This document shows, one piece after another, positions 26,262 through 34,774 of a stretch of 64,000 bases of DNA (position 1 is its first letter; the number at the start of each line of letters is the position of its first letter). The notes under the pieces were generated by a model. The model was not told the origin of the DNA, ran no database searches, and was given only the letters and a program-made list of their open reading frames with translations. The translations under genes and the position numbers were made by a program. Origin of the DNA: Burkholderia cepacia (lineage in GTDB: Bacteria; Pseudomonadota; Gammaproteobacteria; Burkholderiales; Burkholderiaceae); the NCBI RefSeq assembly GCF_001718835.1, contig NZ_CP013444.1, forward strand, positions 806,001 through 870,000. Direction: 5' to 3'.

Positions 26262-26562
26262 GACTTCTCCTGAAAAAGGATGGGTAAAACCGCTATTGTA
26301 GGCGAGCACGGCGCTCGACCGGCCCGTTTGAATCGTTCCGGACCGATCGGCGGCCGCATGGCCCGCCTCGCGGCGCACGGCCGGCGCGCGCGTATGAATC
26401 CGGTTCCGCGTAGGCGCACGCACCTCCTGCGACGCCGGACGCGCGTTCGAATTTCCCTGTCGATGCGCGCCGTTTCGGCGCCGTTCGTTCCGTCGCTTGC
26501 ACTGCAAGGTGTTTGGAAGCGTGCGTCTACCGCGCGGCTTGCGCGTGCGGGGCGCTGCGACC

Positions 26563-26591
26563 TATCTTTACATCTGTCAATGTCAACATTG
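26563..26591. promoter_or_regulatory. Possible promoter with CAATGT-CA-ACATTG operator
   Basis: A TATCTT box (26563-26568) is followed by CAATGTCAACATTG (26578-26591), a perfect 6-bp inverted repeat with a 2-base centre. It would overlap the transcription start of the metal-dependent hydrolase gene 75 bp downstream. The layout is typical of a TetR-type repressor site; no such regulator gene is adjacent. Confidence 0.35.
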
Positions 26592-26666
26592 CCGATGGCG
26601 TGGACCGGCCCGGAACGGCATGGCACGAGACCCGTGCACGAAGCATGGGACAGGAGACGAACCAAC

Positions 26667-27587
26667 ATGAAGTCTGCCGCTTCCGCCACCGCAGCCGGGA
26701 TCATGCCGGTGCGCCGCGACCTGCGCTTCGACCTGCCGGTCGAACGCGCGAAGGACTGGCATGGCCTCGGGTCGCACGTGACCCATTTCTTCAATGCGCT
26801 GTCGCTGCTGTTCCCGGCCGGCGAGCGCTTCTTCATGGATTCGGTGCGCAATTATCGCGACCGGATCGACGATCCCGTGCTGAAGCAGCAGGTGCTCGGC
26901 TTCATCGGCCAGGAGGCGATGCACACGCGCGAGCACGTCGAGTACAACGAGCTGATGCAGGCGAACCGCCTGCCCGCGCGCAAGCTCGACAAGCGCGTAT
27001 GGGCGGTGCTCGGCTACATGAAGCGCAAGCTGCCGCATTCGGTGCAGCTCGCGCACACGGTCGCGGCGGAGCACTACACGGCGATGCTTGCCGACTGGCT
27101 GCTGCGCGATCCGACGCGCCTGGAAGGCTCGGTCGAGGGCTACCGCCAGATGTGGATCTGGCACGCGCTCGAGGAAACCGAGCACAAGGCCGTGTCGTTC
27201 GACGTGTGGAACGCGGTGATGAAGCCGGGCGCGCGGCGCTACTGCGTGCGCATCGGCGTGTACCTGCTGACGACGCTGACGTTCTGGCCGACCGTGTTCC
27301 TGATGCACGCGACGCTGCTGTGGCGCGATCCGGCCGCCCGGCGCCACCGCGTGCGCGGGACGCTGAGCATGATCGCGTTCCTGTACGGGCCACGCCGCGG
27401 GCTGTTCCCGCGCATCGCCGGCGAATGGCTCAGCTTCTTCCGGCCGGGCTTCCATCCGTGGGACCACGACAATCATCACCATCTCGCGCGGGTCGACGCG
27501 CTTGCCGCCACCTACGGCGAACACGGCGGCACGCCGGCCGGCCGTGGCCGCGCGAATGCGCTCGCGCCGCTGACGTCCGGACGCTGA
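26667..27587 (+). CDS. Predicted metal-dependent hydrolase (PF10118 family)
   Basis: A 306-residue protein of the bacterial 'predicted metal-dependent hydrolase' family. It is rich in His and Glu arranged as ferritin-like helices: HVTHFFNALSLLFPAGERFF, FIGQEAMHTREHVEYN, TVAAEHYTAMLADWLL and WIWHALEETEHKAVSFDV. These EExxH-like motifs suggest a diiron or similar centre. Two hydrophobic segments (VYLLTTLTFWPTVFLMHATLLW and nearby) point to membrane association. The reaction is not established. CAGGAGACG precedes the ATG. Confidence 0.85.
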   Translation: MKSAASATAAGIMPVRRDLRFDLPVERAKDWHGLGSHVTHFFNALSLLFPAGERFFMDSVRNYRDRIDDPVLKQQVLGFIGQEAMHTREHVEYNELMQANRLPARKLDKRVWAVLGYMKRKLPHSVQLAHTVAAEHYTAMLADWLLRDPTRLEGSVEGYRQMWIWHALEETEHKAVSFDVWNAVMKPGARRYCVRIGVYLLTTLTFWPTVFLMHATLLWRDPAARRHRVRGTLSMIAFLYGPRRGLFPRIAGEWLSFFRPGFHPWDHDNHHHLARVDALAATYGEHGGTPAGRGRANALAPLTSGR

Positions 27588-28080
27588 CGGGCGCTGATCG
27601 GCATTGACCGCCGAGGGCGCCGTGTTGCGCCCGCACATCAGTCGGCTGCGTCTGACGATTGACCTCGGTCAATCGTCGCGATCCGCCCCCGATCGCGTTC
27701 GCCCGCTTCGAATCGGACCCGGAATCGACGGTCGCCGGCGTGGCGGGCGCGGCGGCCGCCGCCATGCCCGGCGCATCGCGGACGGCGCCGGCTGCGCGGC
27801 CTTCTGCGCCACGCGTCCGACCCTGGCCCCCAACGCCCGGCCACCTCCGCGCGGCGCCAGCCCGTTTCGCGGCCGCTGTGCCACCGGGATAACACCCATC
27901 TAGCCGCACCGTGCCGGCGCCGATATACCGCTTAAGGCAGGCTTCGAGCCGAGGCAATTATTGCGCCGGGGTATTTTATTCGGACGGAAATGCGGCCAAT
28001 ATGTCGGTTCGATTGTCTGGTCTGTCGCGCGCCACGGCGTCGAGCCGAAGCGCGCGACCAACGCAGAGCGGGGAACAACG
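27588..28080. other. Gene-free region upstream of the sigma-54 activator
   Basis: This 493-bp region has no convincing gene; frames through it are short and compositionally biased. It holds a 24-bp perfect palindrome at 27654-27677 and a more AT-rich stretch (27950-28015) suited to the promoter of the next gene. No -24/-12 element with correct spacing was found. Confidence 0.5.
27654..27677. promoter_or_regulatory. 24-bp perfect palindrome, candidate operator
   Basis: Eleven-base arms GACGATTGACC (27654-27664) and GGTCAATCGTC (27667-27677) flank a TC centre without mismatch. It lies 67 bp after the hydrolase stop and about 400 bp before the activator gene. No U-tract follows on either strand, so a protein site is more likely than a terminator. 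Confidence 0.5.
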
Positions 28081-29568
28081 ATGGTGTCAAAGTCACCCGA
28101 TGCAACCAGGGGGGCGGCGTCCGCTGCAACCGACGCGCCGCCGGTATCCATCACCGCGCCCGAGGACGGACGCAAGCTGTTCGTGATCATGCGTTCGCCC
28201 GACGAGCCGTTGCTTGCGCAACTGCGCGGGCTGGGCTGGGAAATCTCCGTCGCGAAGACAGCCGGCGCCGCGCAGAACATGACGTCCGGCGTGAGCGTCG
28301 CCGCGGGGCTGGTCGATTTCTCCGGGTTCACGTCGCGCGACTATCCCGCGCTGAAGGCGTGCCTGAGCCAGCCGTCGATCGGCTGGATTTCCATCGCCCA
28401 GGCCGGCGTCACGATCGGCCCGGCCGTGCGCGAGCTGATCCGCAGCTACTGCTTCGACTACGTGACCCTTCCGTTGCCCTACGAATGGATTTCGCACGTG
28501 CTCGGCCACGCGCGCGGGATGGCCGCGCTCGATCGCGTCGATGGCGCGGCCTACGCGGCGTCGATCGGCGAACACGGGATGATCGGCAACTGCGAGGCGA
28601 TGCAGCAGCTGTTCAGCACGATTCGCAAGGTCGCGAAGACGGACGCGAGCGTGTTCATCTCGGGCGAGTCGGGCACCGGCAAGGAGCTGACGGCGCTCGC
28701 GGTTCACGAGCGTTCCGGCCGCGGCAAGGGGCCGTTCATCGCGATCAATTGCGGCGCGATTCCGCATCACCTGCTGCAGTCGGAACTGTTCGGCTACGAG
28801 CGCGGCGCGTTCACCGGCGCGAACCAGCGTCGCGCGGGCCGGATCGAATCGGCGAACGGCGGCACGCTGTTCCTCGACGAAATCGGCGACATGCCGGTCG
28901 AAAGCCAGGCGAGCCTGCTGCGCTTCCTGCAGGAAGGGAAGATCGAGCGGCTCGGCGGGCAGGAATCGATTCCGGTCGACGTACGGATCATCTCGGCCAC
29001 CCACGTGGATCTCGACGGCGCGGTCGAGGCCGGGCGTTTTCGCGCTGACCTGTATCACCGCCTGTGCGTGCTGCGCATCCACGAGCCGCCGCTGCGCGCG
29101 CGCGGCAAGGACATCGACATCCTCGCGCACTACGTGCTGCAGAAGTACAAGGCCGATAGCGGCCGCAAGATCAGCGGCTTCACGTCGGCCGCGCTCGACG
29201 CGATGCGGCGCTACGAGTGGCCCGGCAACGTGCGCGAGCTGATCAACCGCGTGCGGCGCGCGATCGTGATGGCCGAGAGCCGGCTGCTGACGCCGCACGA
29301 TCTCGGGCTCGATACGCCGGGCGAGACCGAACCCGTGACGCTCGAACAGGCGCGGGCGCTCGCCGAGCGCACCGCGATCGAGAATGCGCTGCTGCGCAAC
29401 GATCACCGCATCAACAAGGCCGCCGCCGAACTCGGCATTTCGCGCGTCACGCTCTACCGGATGATGATCGAGCACGGGCTGAACGATCACGACAACGGCG
29501 ACGGCGGCAAGGACGGCGCGCCGACCGAGCCGCCGTCAGGCGACGAGGGCCATCGCCGGGTCGGTTGA
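28081..29568 (+). CDS. Sigma-54-dependent transcriptional activator with VpsR-like N-terminal domain
   Basis: A 495-residue enhancer-binding protein. Residues about 30-150 form a receiver-like but non-canonical domain (RKLFVIMRSPDEPLLAQLRGLGWEISVAKT...CFDYVTLPLPYEW) resembling VpsR. The AAA+ domain has Walker A GESGTGKE near 195, the sigma-54 contact loop GAFTGA near 241, Walker B GGTLFLDEIGDMP and the arginine-finger region. A Fis-type helix-turn-helix closes it (HRINKAAAELGISRVTLYRMM). VpsR-type proteins bind c-di-GMP and switch on exopolysaccharide genes in Vibrio. Its proximity to the cepacian and glycosylation operons makes that role plausible here. AGCGGGGA precedes the ATG. Confidence 0.88.
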   Translation: MVSKSPDATRGAASAATDAPPVSITAPEDGRKLFVIMRSPDEPLLAQLRGLGWEISVAKTAGAAQNMTSGVSVAAGLVDFSGFTSRDYPALKACLSQPSIGWISIAQAGVTIGPAVRELIRSYCFDYVTLPLPYEWISHVLGHARGMAALDRVDGAAYAASIGEHGMIGNCEAMQQLFSTIRKVAKTDASVFISGESGTGKELTALAVHERSGRGKGPFIAINCGAIPHHLLQSELFGYERGAFTGANQRRAGRIESANGGTLFLDEIGDMPVESQASLLRFLQEGKIERLGGQESIPVDVRIISATHVDLDGAVEAGRFRADLYHRLCVLRIHEPPLRARGKDIDILAHYVLQKYKADSGRKISGFTSAALDAMRRYEWPGNVRELINRVRRAIVMAESRLLTPHDLGLDTPGETEPVTLEQARALAERTAIENALLRNDHRINKAAAELGISRVTLYRMMIEHGLNDHDNGDGGKDGAPTEPPSGDEGHRRVG

Positions 29569-29590
29569 ACGGCGGTGGCGGCCGCGCTGA

Positions 29591-29989
29591 CTAGCGATAG
29601 GTCCAGAGCCGGTGCAGCACGAACGTGACGGGCGGCACGCACAGCACGACCGCGACGACGCTCCATCCGGCGGCGAGGCCGAGCGCCTCGGTGCCGCGCG
29701 CGAGCAGCATCGTCTCGGCGAGCCCGGACACCGCGACCGTGAGGAAGCGCACGAGGTTGCTCCATTGCACGGTCGACGAAAAACTCCACAGCGTGTTGGC
29801 GAGATACGAGAACGCGGTCGCGCAGACGAACGCGACCGCGTTCGCGGTCACGGGCGTCGCGTCGAGCAGCGCGAACATCGCCGACGCGATGAGCGCGTGG
29901 AGCGCGGTCGAGCCGAGGCCCGACACGCCGAAGCGGATGAGCCGCCCGCGTTCGGCGGCGTAGAGGGCGCGAATCACCTGGATCTCCAT
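29591..29989 (-). CDS. GtrA-family membrane protein
   Basis: A 132-residue protein with four membrane helices typical of GtrA: LIRFGVSGLGSTALHALIASAMF, TANAVAFVCATAFSYLANTLWSFSS, LVRFLTVAVSGLAETMLLA and SVVAVVLCVPPVTFVLHRLWTYR. GtrA-like proteins are thought to flip or position polyprenyl-linked sugars for modification of surface glycans. It is the last gene of a leftward operon behind a GT2 enzyme, the standard GtrA/GtrB pairing. It faces the sigma-54 activator tail to tail, 22 bp apart. Confidence 0.9.
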   Translation of the reverse strand: MEIQVIRALYAAERGRLIRFGVSGLGSTALHALIASAMFALLDATPVTANAVAFVCATAFSYLANTLWSFSSTVQWSNLVRFLTVAVSGLAETMLLARGTEALGLAAGWSVVAVVLCVPPVTFVLHRLWTYR

Positions 29990-30011
29990 GGCAGTGTTCG
30001 GTGCGCGGTGT

Positions 30012-31076
30012 TCAGTGTACAGCGACGCGATGACGCGTCAGCGCGCGGCGGCGCGCAAGGTCGGCGCGCGCGGTGGCCGCCGCCTGGCGCAGCGAGTCGC
30101 GCGACACGGGCAGCGTCGTCACCTTGCCGTGCGCCTGGTAGCGGCGGCGGATCAGGTAGACGGGCCGTTGCTTCGACTCGTCGTAGATCCGCCCGATGTA
30201 TTCGCCGACGACACCGATCCCGATGAGCTCGATGCCGCCGATGAACAGCGTGACCGAGATCAGCGACGCATAACCGAGCACCGGATTGCCGAACAGCAGC
30301 GTACGGAAGATGATGAACGCGCCGTACAGGAACGCGAGCGCGGCGATGCCGACGCCGATGTAGGTCCAGCTGCGCAGCGGCACGGTGCTGAAGCTGGTGA
30401 TGCCCTCCAGCGCGAAATTCCACAGCTTCCAGCCGGAAAATTTCGAGTGCCCGGCACTGCGCGCGTCGCGCTGGTATTCGACGATGACCGTCCGGTAGCC
30501 GACCCACGCGAACAGCCCCTTCATGAAGCGATGCCGCTCGGGCAGGCTGCGCAGCGCGTTCACGACCTTGCGGTCCATCAGCCGGAAATCGCCGACGTTC
30601 TCCGGCAGTTTCACGTCCGACAGCAGGTTGTGCACGCGATAGTAGATCGCGGCCGCCGTGCGCTTCGCGAACGAATCGCACGCGCGGTTGCTGCGCTTCG
30701 CGGCGACGACTTCCGCACCGTCGCGCCAGTGTTCGATCATCACGGGAATCAGGCTCGGCGGGTCCTGCAGGTCGGCGTCGAGCGGAATCACCGCGTCGCC
30801 GAGCGCTTCGTCCAGACCGGCCGTGAGCGCCGCTTCCTTGCCGAAGTTGCGGGTCAGGTCGATCACCCGCACGCGGCGGTCCTTCGCACCGATCGCGATC
30901 AGCCGCTCGAGCGTGTCGTCGCGGCTGCCGTCGTTCACGCAGACGATCTCGAACCGGATGCCGTCGATGGACGTCATCAGCGGCATCACGACGTCGAAGA
31001 AGCGCTCGACGGCCTCGCCTTCGTTATAGAACGGCACGACCAGCGAGACGAGTGGTGGTTGTGGTTGAGCCCGCAT
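30012..31076 (-). CDS. GtrB/ArnC-like GT2 glycosyltransferase (polyprenyl-phosphate sugar synthase)
   Basis: A 354-residue GT2 enzyme. The catalytic part carries VSLVVPFYNEGEAVERFF, EIVCVNDGSRDDT, AVIPLDADLQDPPSLIP (the DxD metal site) and VGDFRLMDRKVVNAL. Two C-terminal helices follow (GVGIAALAFLYGAFIIFRTLLF and LISVTLFIGGIELIGIGVVGEYIG). The family makes polyprenyl-phosphate-glucose or -arabinose type donors. It lies 22 bp before gtrA and 65 bp after a GT87-like gene, so the products probably act in one glycan-modifying route. Confidence 0.92.
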   Translation of the reverse strand: MRAQPQPPLVSLVVPFYNEGEAVERFFDVVMPLMTSIDGIRFEIVCVNDGSRDDTLERLIAIGAKDRRVRVIDLTRNFGKEAALTAGLDEALGDAVIPLDADLQDPPSLIPVMIEHWRDGAEVVAAKRSNRACDSFAKRTAAAIYYRVHNLLSDVKLPENVGDFRLMDRKVVNALRSLPERHRFMKGLFAWVGYRTVIVEYQRDARSAGHSKFSGWKLWNFALEGITSFSTVPLRSWTYIGVGIAALAFLYGAFIIFRTLLFGNPVLGYASLISVTLFIGGIELIGIGVVGEYIGRIYDESKQRPVYLIRRRYQAHGKVTTLPVSRDSLRQAAATARADLARRRALTRHRVAVH

Positions 31077-31141
31077 GACGTTTCCCCCTGTGTATGCCGC
31101 TTCGGTGCCGGCTGCCGGACGGCAGCGGCCGAGCGGTCGAA

Positions 31142-32485
31142 TCAATGAAGCCGCGGCGCCGCGTGGCGCGGCCGCACGGCGTGCGCGAAATCGGTGTCGG
31201 TCGCGCTGTCGTGCGCGTCCGGCATGCACGGCGCGTCGTGGCGTTCGTGCGCGATGCGCGTGATGAGCAGCAACAGCGACACGGCCGTGACGAGCGGCAT
31301 GAACTGCACGTGCAGATGCGCGATGGCGAGGCTCGCCAGCGGCGCGGCCCACAGCAGCGCCAGCCACTCCCGGTCGAAGCGCCGCCAGCCGAACGCGAAC
31401 GCGTGACGCGCGTACCACGCGATCACGAGGCCGTACCACGCGAGATCGCAGTCGATCAGCGACGGGCCGGCCAGCAGGCACGCGCACGCGAGCGTCGCGG
31501 CGCGCAGCGCGTACGCGCAGTCGCCGCGCCACGCGTAGACGACGGCCGCCGCCGCGCACACGATCGACAGCGCCTGCAGCGTCCGCGCGACGAACGGCGG
31601 CCAGCCGGCCAGCGCCGCCATCGCCTGTGCGGTCGGCATGCGCGCGAGCAGCGCGGGCGCGGCGCCGGCCGCGCGGCGCGCGTCGTCGATCGCCTGCGCG
31701 AACGCGAGCCACGCGTGCGGGCCGAACGCGAGTGTCGCGAGCGCGGCGCTGCCCGCGATCGTCGCGGCCCACGCGGCCAGTGCGCGCCATTGGCCGGCGC
31801 ACAGCAGCGCGAGCGGGAACAGCACCGCGAGCTGCGGTTTCATGCTCAGCAGCCCGAAGCAGACGCCGGCGGCGAGCGGGCGCCGCTGCAGCAGCAACAG
31901 TCCGAAGCCGGCGAGCGATGCGGTGACGAGCGCGTCCTGCCCGGTGACGGTCGCGAGGAACGCGCCGGGGAACGCCCACGCGCACAGCGCGGCGGAGCGG
32001 CGCTGCACGATCAGGCGGCTCGCGGCGACGAACAGCGCATACCCGCCGCCGAGCCACAGGGCCGCCGCGAGCGCGTAGGGCAGCCAGCCGAGCGGCATCG
32101 CCATCCACAGCGTGCCGGGCGGGTAGCGCCACGGCATCGCGGCCGACGCGCCGTGCAGCGCCGGAATCGCCTGCGCCTCGACCGCGTGCAGCGCCGCGCC
32201 ATGCCATGCGTCGAGCGCACGCCCGTGCGCGGCGAGCCACGCGGCGCTCCAGGCCGGCGCGAAATCGGACGCGGGCGGCGTCAGCGTGTCGCCGTGCGGG
32301 CCCAGCAGGCGCACGACGTAGATTCCGGCGAACAGCAGGTAGCAGCACAGCGCGATGCACGCATAGGCGCGCACGCGGCGCAGCGTGAGCCAGTGGGGCC
32401 GGCGGCGCGGGCCGGCCGCCGGCAGTTCGGGATGCGCGTCGAACGCGGGCAGCGCGTCGCGGCCGGAGTGACGGAGCTGCATCAT
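31142..32485 (-). CDS. DUF2029/GT87-like membrane glycosyltransferase (second gene of operon)
   Basis: A 447-residue polytopic protein with about 10 helices. The family pattern starts with a Asp-rich periplasmic loop after helix 1 (PASDFAPAWSAAWLAAHG, where the Asp in SDF is the expected catalytic acid). MPWRYPPGTLWMAMPLG, TGQDALVTASLAGFGLLLL and LSMKPQLAVLFPLALL follow. GT87 enzymes transfer mannose-type sugars from polyprenyl-phosphate donors, which fits the neighbouring GtrB-like enzyme. Its ATG overlaps the stop of the upstream paralogue as ATGA. The acceptor is unknown. Confidence 0.85.
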   Translation of the reverse strand: MMQLRHSGRDALPAFDAHPELPAAGPRRRPHWLTLRRVRAYACIALCCYLLFAGIYVVRLLGPHGDTLTPPASDFAPAWSAAWLAAHGRALDAWHGAALHAVEAQAIPALHGASAAMPWRYPPGTLWMAMPLGWLPYALAAALWLGGGYALFVAASRLIVQRRSAALCAWAFPGAFLATVTGQDALVTASLAGFGLLLLQRRPLAAGVCFGLLSMKPQLAVLFPLALLCAGQWRALAAWAATIAGSAALATLAFGPHAWLAFAQAIDDARRAAGAAPALLARMPTAQAMAALAGWPPFVARTLQALSIVCAAAAVVYAWRGDCAYALRAATLACACLLAGPSLIDCDLAWYGLVIAWYARHAFAFGWRRFDREWLALLWAAPLASLAIAHLHVQFMPLVTAVSLLLLITRIAHERHDAPCMPDAHDSATDTDFAHAVRPRHAAPRLH

Positions 32486-33720
32486 GCGGCTCCCGGCGCG
32501 AGCGACGCGCGGCGCAGGACGACGAACAGCAGGCTCAGCAGCACGACCGGGCCGATTTGCGGCAGCAGGAACAGGCGGTTGACGAACTCGAACGCGGGCA
32601 GCAGCCACGCGAGCACGACCACCGGCTGGTCGCCCGGCAGCCAGCCTTCGTCGAGGCCGTGCGCGATCAGGCAGAAGATCGCGATGCCGAGCCACGTCAG
32701 TTCGTAGTTCCACAGATACGGCGTCGTCAGCAGCGTGGCGACCGCCAGCACCGCACCGCGCAGGCGCATGTCGGGCGTGCGGCGCCACACGGCAACCGCG
32801 GCCGTCGCGGCGACCAGCGCGATCGCGGCCTGCGCCGCGTACGCGAGCGTCGGCGACGCGCCGGCTAGCCGCAGCGCCGCGAGCGGCGAAGGCGACACCA
32901 GCCAGTACTCCACGCCGTACTCGACGATCATCTCGCGCACCATCGTCATGCCGTTCGCGAAGCCGCGCAGCGCGGCGCCGCCGCCGAGCGCGACGCTGGC
33001 CGCCGCGAACAGCGCGGAGCCGGCTGCTGCGGCGGCGAACGCCCGCCACGCGCGCGTGGCGATCAGCACGACCGGGAACACCACGGCCAGTTGCGGCTTG
33101 ATCGCGAGCAGGCTGACGAGCAGGCCGGCTGCGACCGGCCGCCGTTCGAGATGGCGCAGCGCGAGCGCCGCGATGCCGGCGGTGAGCAGGCCGTTCTGGC
33201 CGCTCGCGATCGCGACGAACACGCCGGGGAACGCCAGCAGCGCGAGCGTGACGGCGCCCGGTTGCGCGAGGTGCGCGCGCAGCCCGGACAGGCCGGCGAC
33301 GCCTCGCGCATAGCATAAAAGACTGCCCGCGAAAAAGAGGAAGAAAGCGGGCAGAAACGGCACGAAAGCGAGCGGCACGACGAGCAGCAGCATCGTCGGC
33401 GGATACAGCCACGGCAGGAAGCCGCGATGCAGGTACGCGCCGAACCGCAGCAGTTCGGCGTGCGTGAAGAAGCTGAAATCGTAGATCGAGCCGACCTGTC
33501 CGTGCAGGATCAGGTCGGAGGCCGTCCAGAACACCGCGAAGTCGACGCCAGGGCGCACCGCCGTGTCGGCGCTGAAGCCGTGCGTCGTCCACGCCCATGC
33601 GCCCAGCGTGAGCGCGATGAGCAGCAGCATCGCGCAGCTGTACGGAACGATCCGGTCGGCTGTCAGCCACTGTGTGCTGCGCAGCGCGCGCCAGCGCGCC
33701 CCCCGATTTGCTACGTACAT
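32482..33720 (-). CDS. DUF2029/GT87-like membrane glycosyltransferase (first gene of operon)
   Basis: A 412-residue paralogue of the downstream gene with about 10 helices. Matching motifs are GVDFAVFWTASDLILHGQVGSIYDFSFF, GFLPWLYPPTMLLLVVPLA, ASGQNGLLTAGIAALALRHL and LLAIKPQLAVVFPVVLIA. The acid in GVDFAVFW corresponds to the expected catalytic position. Two adjacent GT87 paralogues suggest two successive transfers. It is the promoter-proximal gene of the leftward glycosylation operon. A 21-bp palindrome lies 22 bp upstream of its ATG. Confidence 0.85.
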   Translation of the reverse strand: MYVANRGARWRALRSTQWLTADRIVPYSCAMLLLIALTLGAWAWTTHGFSADTAVRPGVDFAVFWTASDLILHGQVGSIYDFSFFTHAELLRFGAYLHRGFLPWLYPPTMLLLVVPLAFVPFLPAFFLFFAGSLLCYARGVAGLSGLRAHLAQPGAVTLALLAFPGVFVAIASGQNGLLTAGIAALALRHLERRPVAAGLLVSLLAIKPQLAVVFPVVLIATRAWRAFAAAAAGSALFAAASVALGGGAALRGFANGMTMVREMIVEYGVEYWLVSPSPLAALRLAGASPTLAYAAQAAIALVAATAAVAVWRRTPDMRLRGAVLAVATLLTTPYLWNYELTWLGIAIFCLIAHGLDEGWLPGDQPVVVLAWLLPAFEFVNRLFLLPQIGPVVLLSLLFVVLRRASLAPGAA

Positions 33721-33741
33721 GATGCCCCGCCTGCAGGTGGT

Positions 33742-33762
33742 GGCTGCATCGTCGATGCAGCC
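33742..33762. promoter_or_regulatory. 21-bp perfect palindrome before the glycosylation operon
   Basis: Ten-base arms GGCTGCATCG (33742-33751) and CGATGCAGCC (33753-33762) surround a single T. It lies 22-42 bp upstream of the first GT87-like start. A loop of one base disfavours an RNA hairpin, so a dimeric protein site is more likely. Just beyond, GGTATCG occurs twice as a direct repeat (33766-33785). Confidence 0.5.
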
Positions 33763-34439
33763 CGTTGGTATCGTGTGGTATCGCACGGACTTCGAATCGT
33801 GTTCGCTTTCTGGCAGCGTCCGGCCATTCCATTGATAGAAAAAAACGTCCGGCGATGCAAATCGCCCCCGGTTTAACCGGATGTTTAAACAAGGAAAATC
33901 CGGCGAAAACGGGCCGGCGGCGGGCTCGTGATAGGACGAATCGGGCCTCGGTGTTACGGGCATGAAACATTTCTCGTGGCCGGCCGATGCAAACCCGTAC
34001 ACCGGCTGCCGTGCGCTCGCGGCCCGCGCGATCCGGGAAAATCCCGAGAAAATTTTTTGAGCCTTGTCCGGCGGGGCTCTGCGCGGGTCGTGCGGCTGCG
34101 TGCGGCGGCGCGGATGTATCAGAAGCGCAACTTCCGGCCGGCCGCGCTCCCCCCGTTCGACCACCCCCCGTCCCGAACCCCTTGCGCGGGCGGGATCGTG
34201 GGCCGGCTGGCCCGCTCTTTGCGATAGCTGACTCGCGGAAGTCGACGACGCGACGTCCGGCCGATCCAGACATCGACTACACCAGGATCGACGCCGGCGC
34301 GCCCACGGGGTTGGAGTCCGGAGCCACGCAGAACAGCGCCGCATCCGGTCTCACTGGGCAAGTCGCCGTCTGGCCAGCGGGGCGCCGGCATCGTCCGGTC
34401 GCCAGAACAAGGAGCAGGACCGAAGTCGGGGGTAACAAA

Positions 34440-34688
34440 ATGATTGACCAAGCCATGCCGCGGCTCGCGAGCCGCCAACGCAGCGCAACGGCGCCACGCC
34501 GGGCGACTGCGCTTCATTCTTCCGGCCGGCGTGTGTCGACCGGGCTCCAGGCCGCTTCGGGCGGCAAGCGCATCCGGCAGATCGCCACGCATGCGCACCC
34601 GAGCAGCAGTTCCTCGTTCGTCGAAACGGCCCGCAAGGGCATGTGCGCCCGCGCGCCCGTGCCGATGCGGCCGATTTTCACGTTCTGA
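34440..34688 (+). CDS. Possible small protein upstream of flp
   Basis: An 82-codon frame beginning MIDQAMPRLASRQRSATAPRR behind CGGGGGTAACAAA. The peptide is basic and Ser/Ala/Arg-rich with no recognised domain, signal or membrane span. Composition is like non-coding GC-rich frames, so it may not be real. The ribosome site is the only positive sign. Confidence 0.2.
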   Translation: MIDQAMPRLASRQRSATAPRRATALHSSGRRVSTGLQAASGGKRIRQIATHAHPSSSSSFVETARKGMCARAPVPMRPIFTF

Positions 34689-34774
34689 TTTTTTGCAGTG
34701 CCAGCAGTAGAAGTAGGTCCCCCGCGTCAATGGTGGCAAGGGGTTTTGTTTAGCGATCCGAAGGGAGAGAAGAC

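Larger units (their letters stand above)
33721..34774. other. About 1 kb of mostly non-coding DNA between glycosylation and Tad loci
   Basis: The divergent region upstream of both operons. It holds the palindrome at 33742, a smaller palindrome CCGGTT-T-AACCGG (33868-33880), and a weak stem CGGGA/TCCCG followed by a T-run (34034-34058). It also has one possible small gene at 34440 and the flp promoter region (34690-34774). Long frames on the lower strand have no ribosome sites and no recognisable domains. Confidence 0.5.

Noticed and set aside
27950..27990. Sigma-54 promoter of the activator gene (GAGGCAATTATTGC)
   Set aside because: The GG-to-GC distance is 8 instead of 10 bases.
30012..33720. 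Part of the cepacian pathway
   Set aside because: The known bce-I cluster ends at bceK. These genes are GtrA/GtrB/GT87-type enzymes using polyprenyl-phosphate sugars, 7 kb away and in the opposite direction.
34731..34750. Sigma-54-like element TGGCA...TTGT before flp
   Set aside because: The GG and GC dinucleotides are not 10 bases apart and the -12 GC is missing, so it does not meet the -24/-12 rule.
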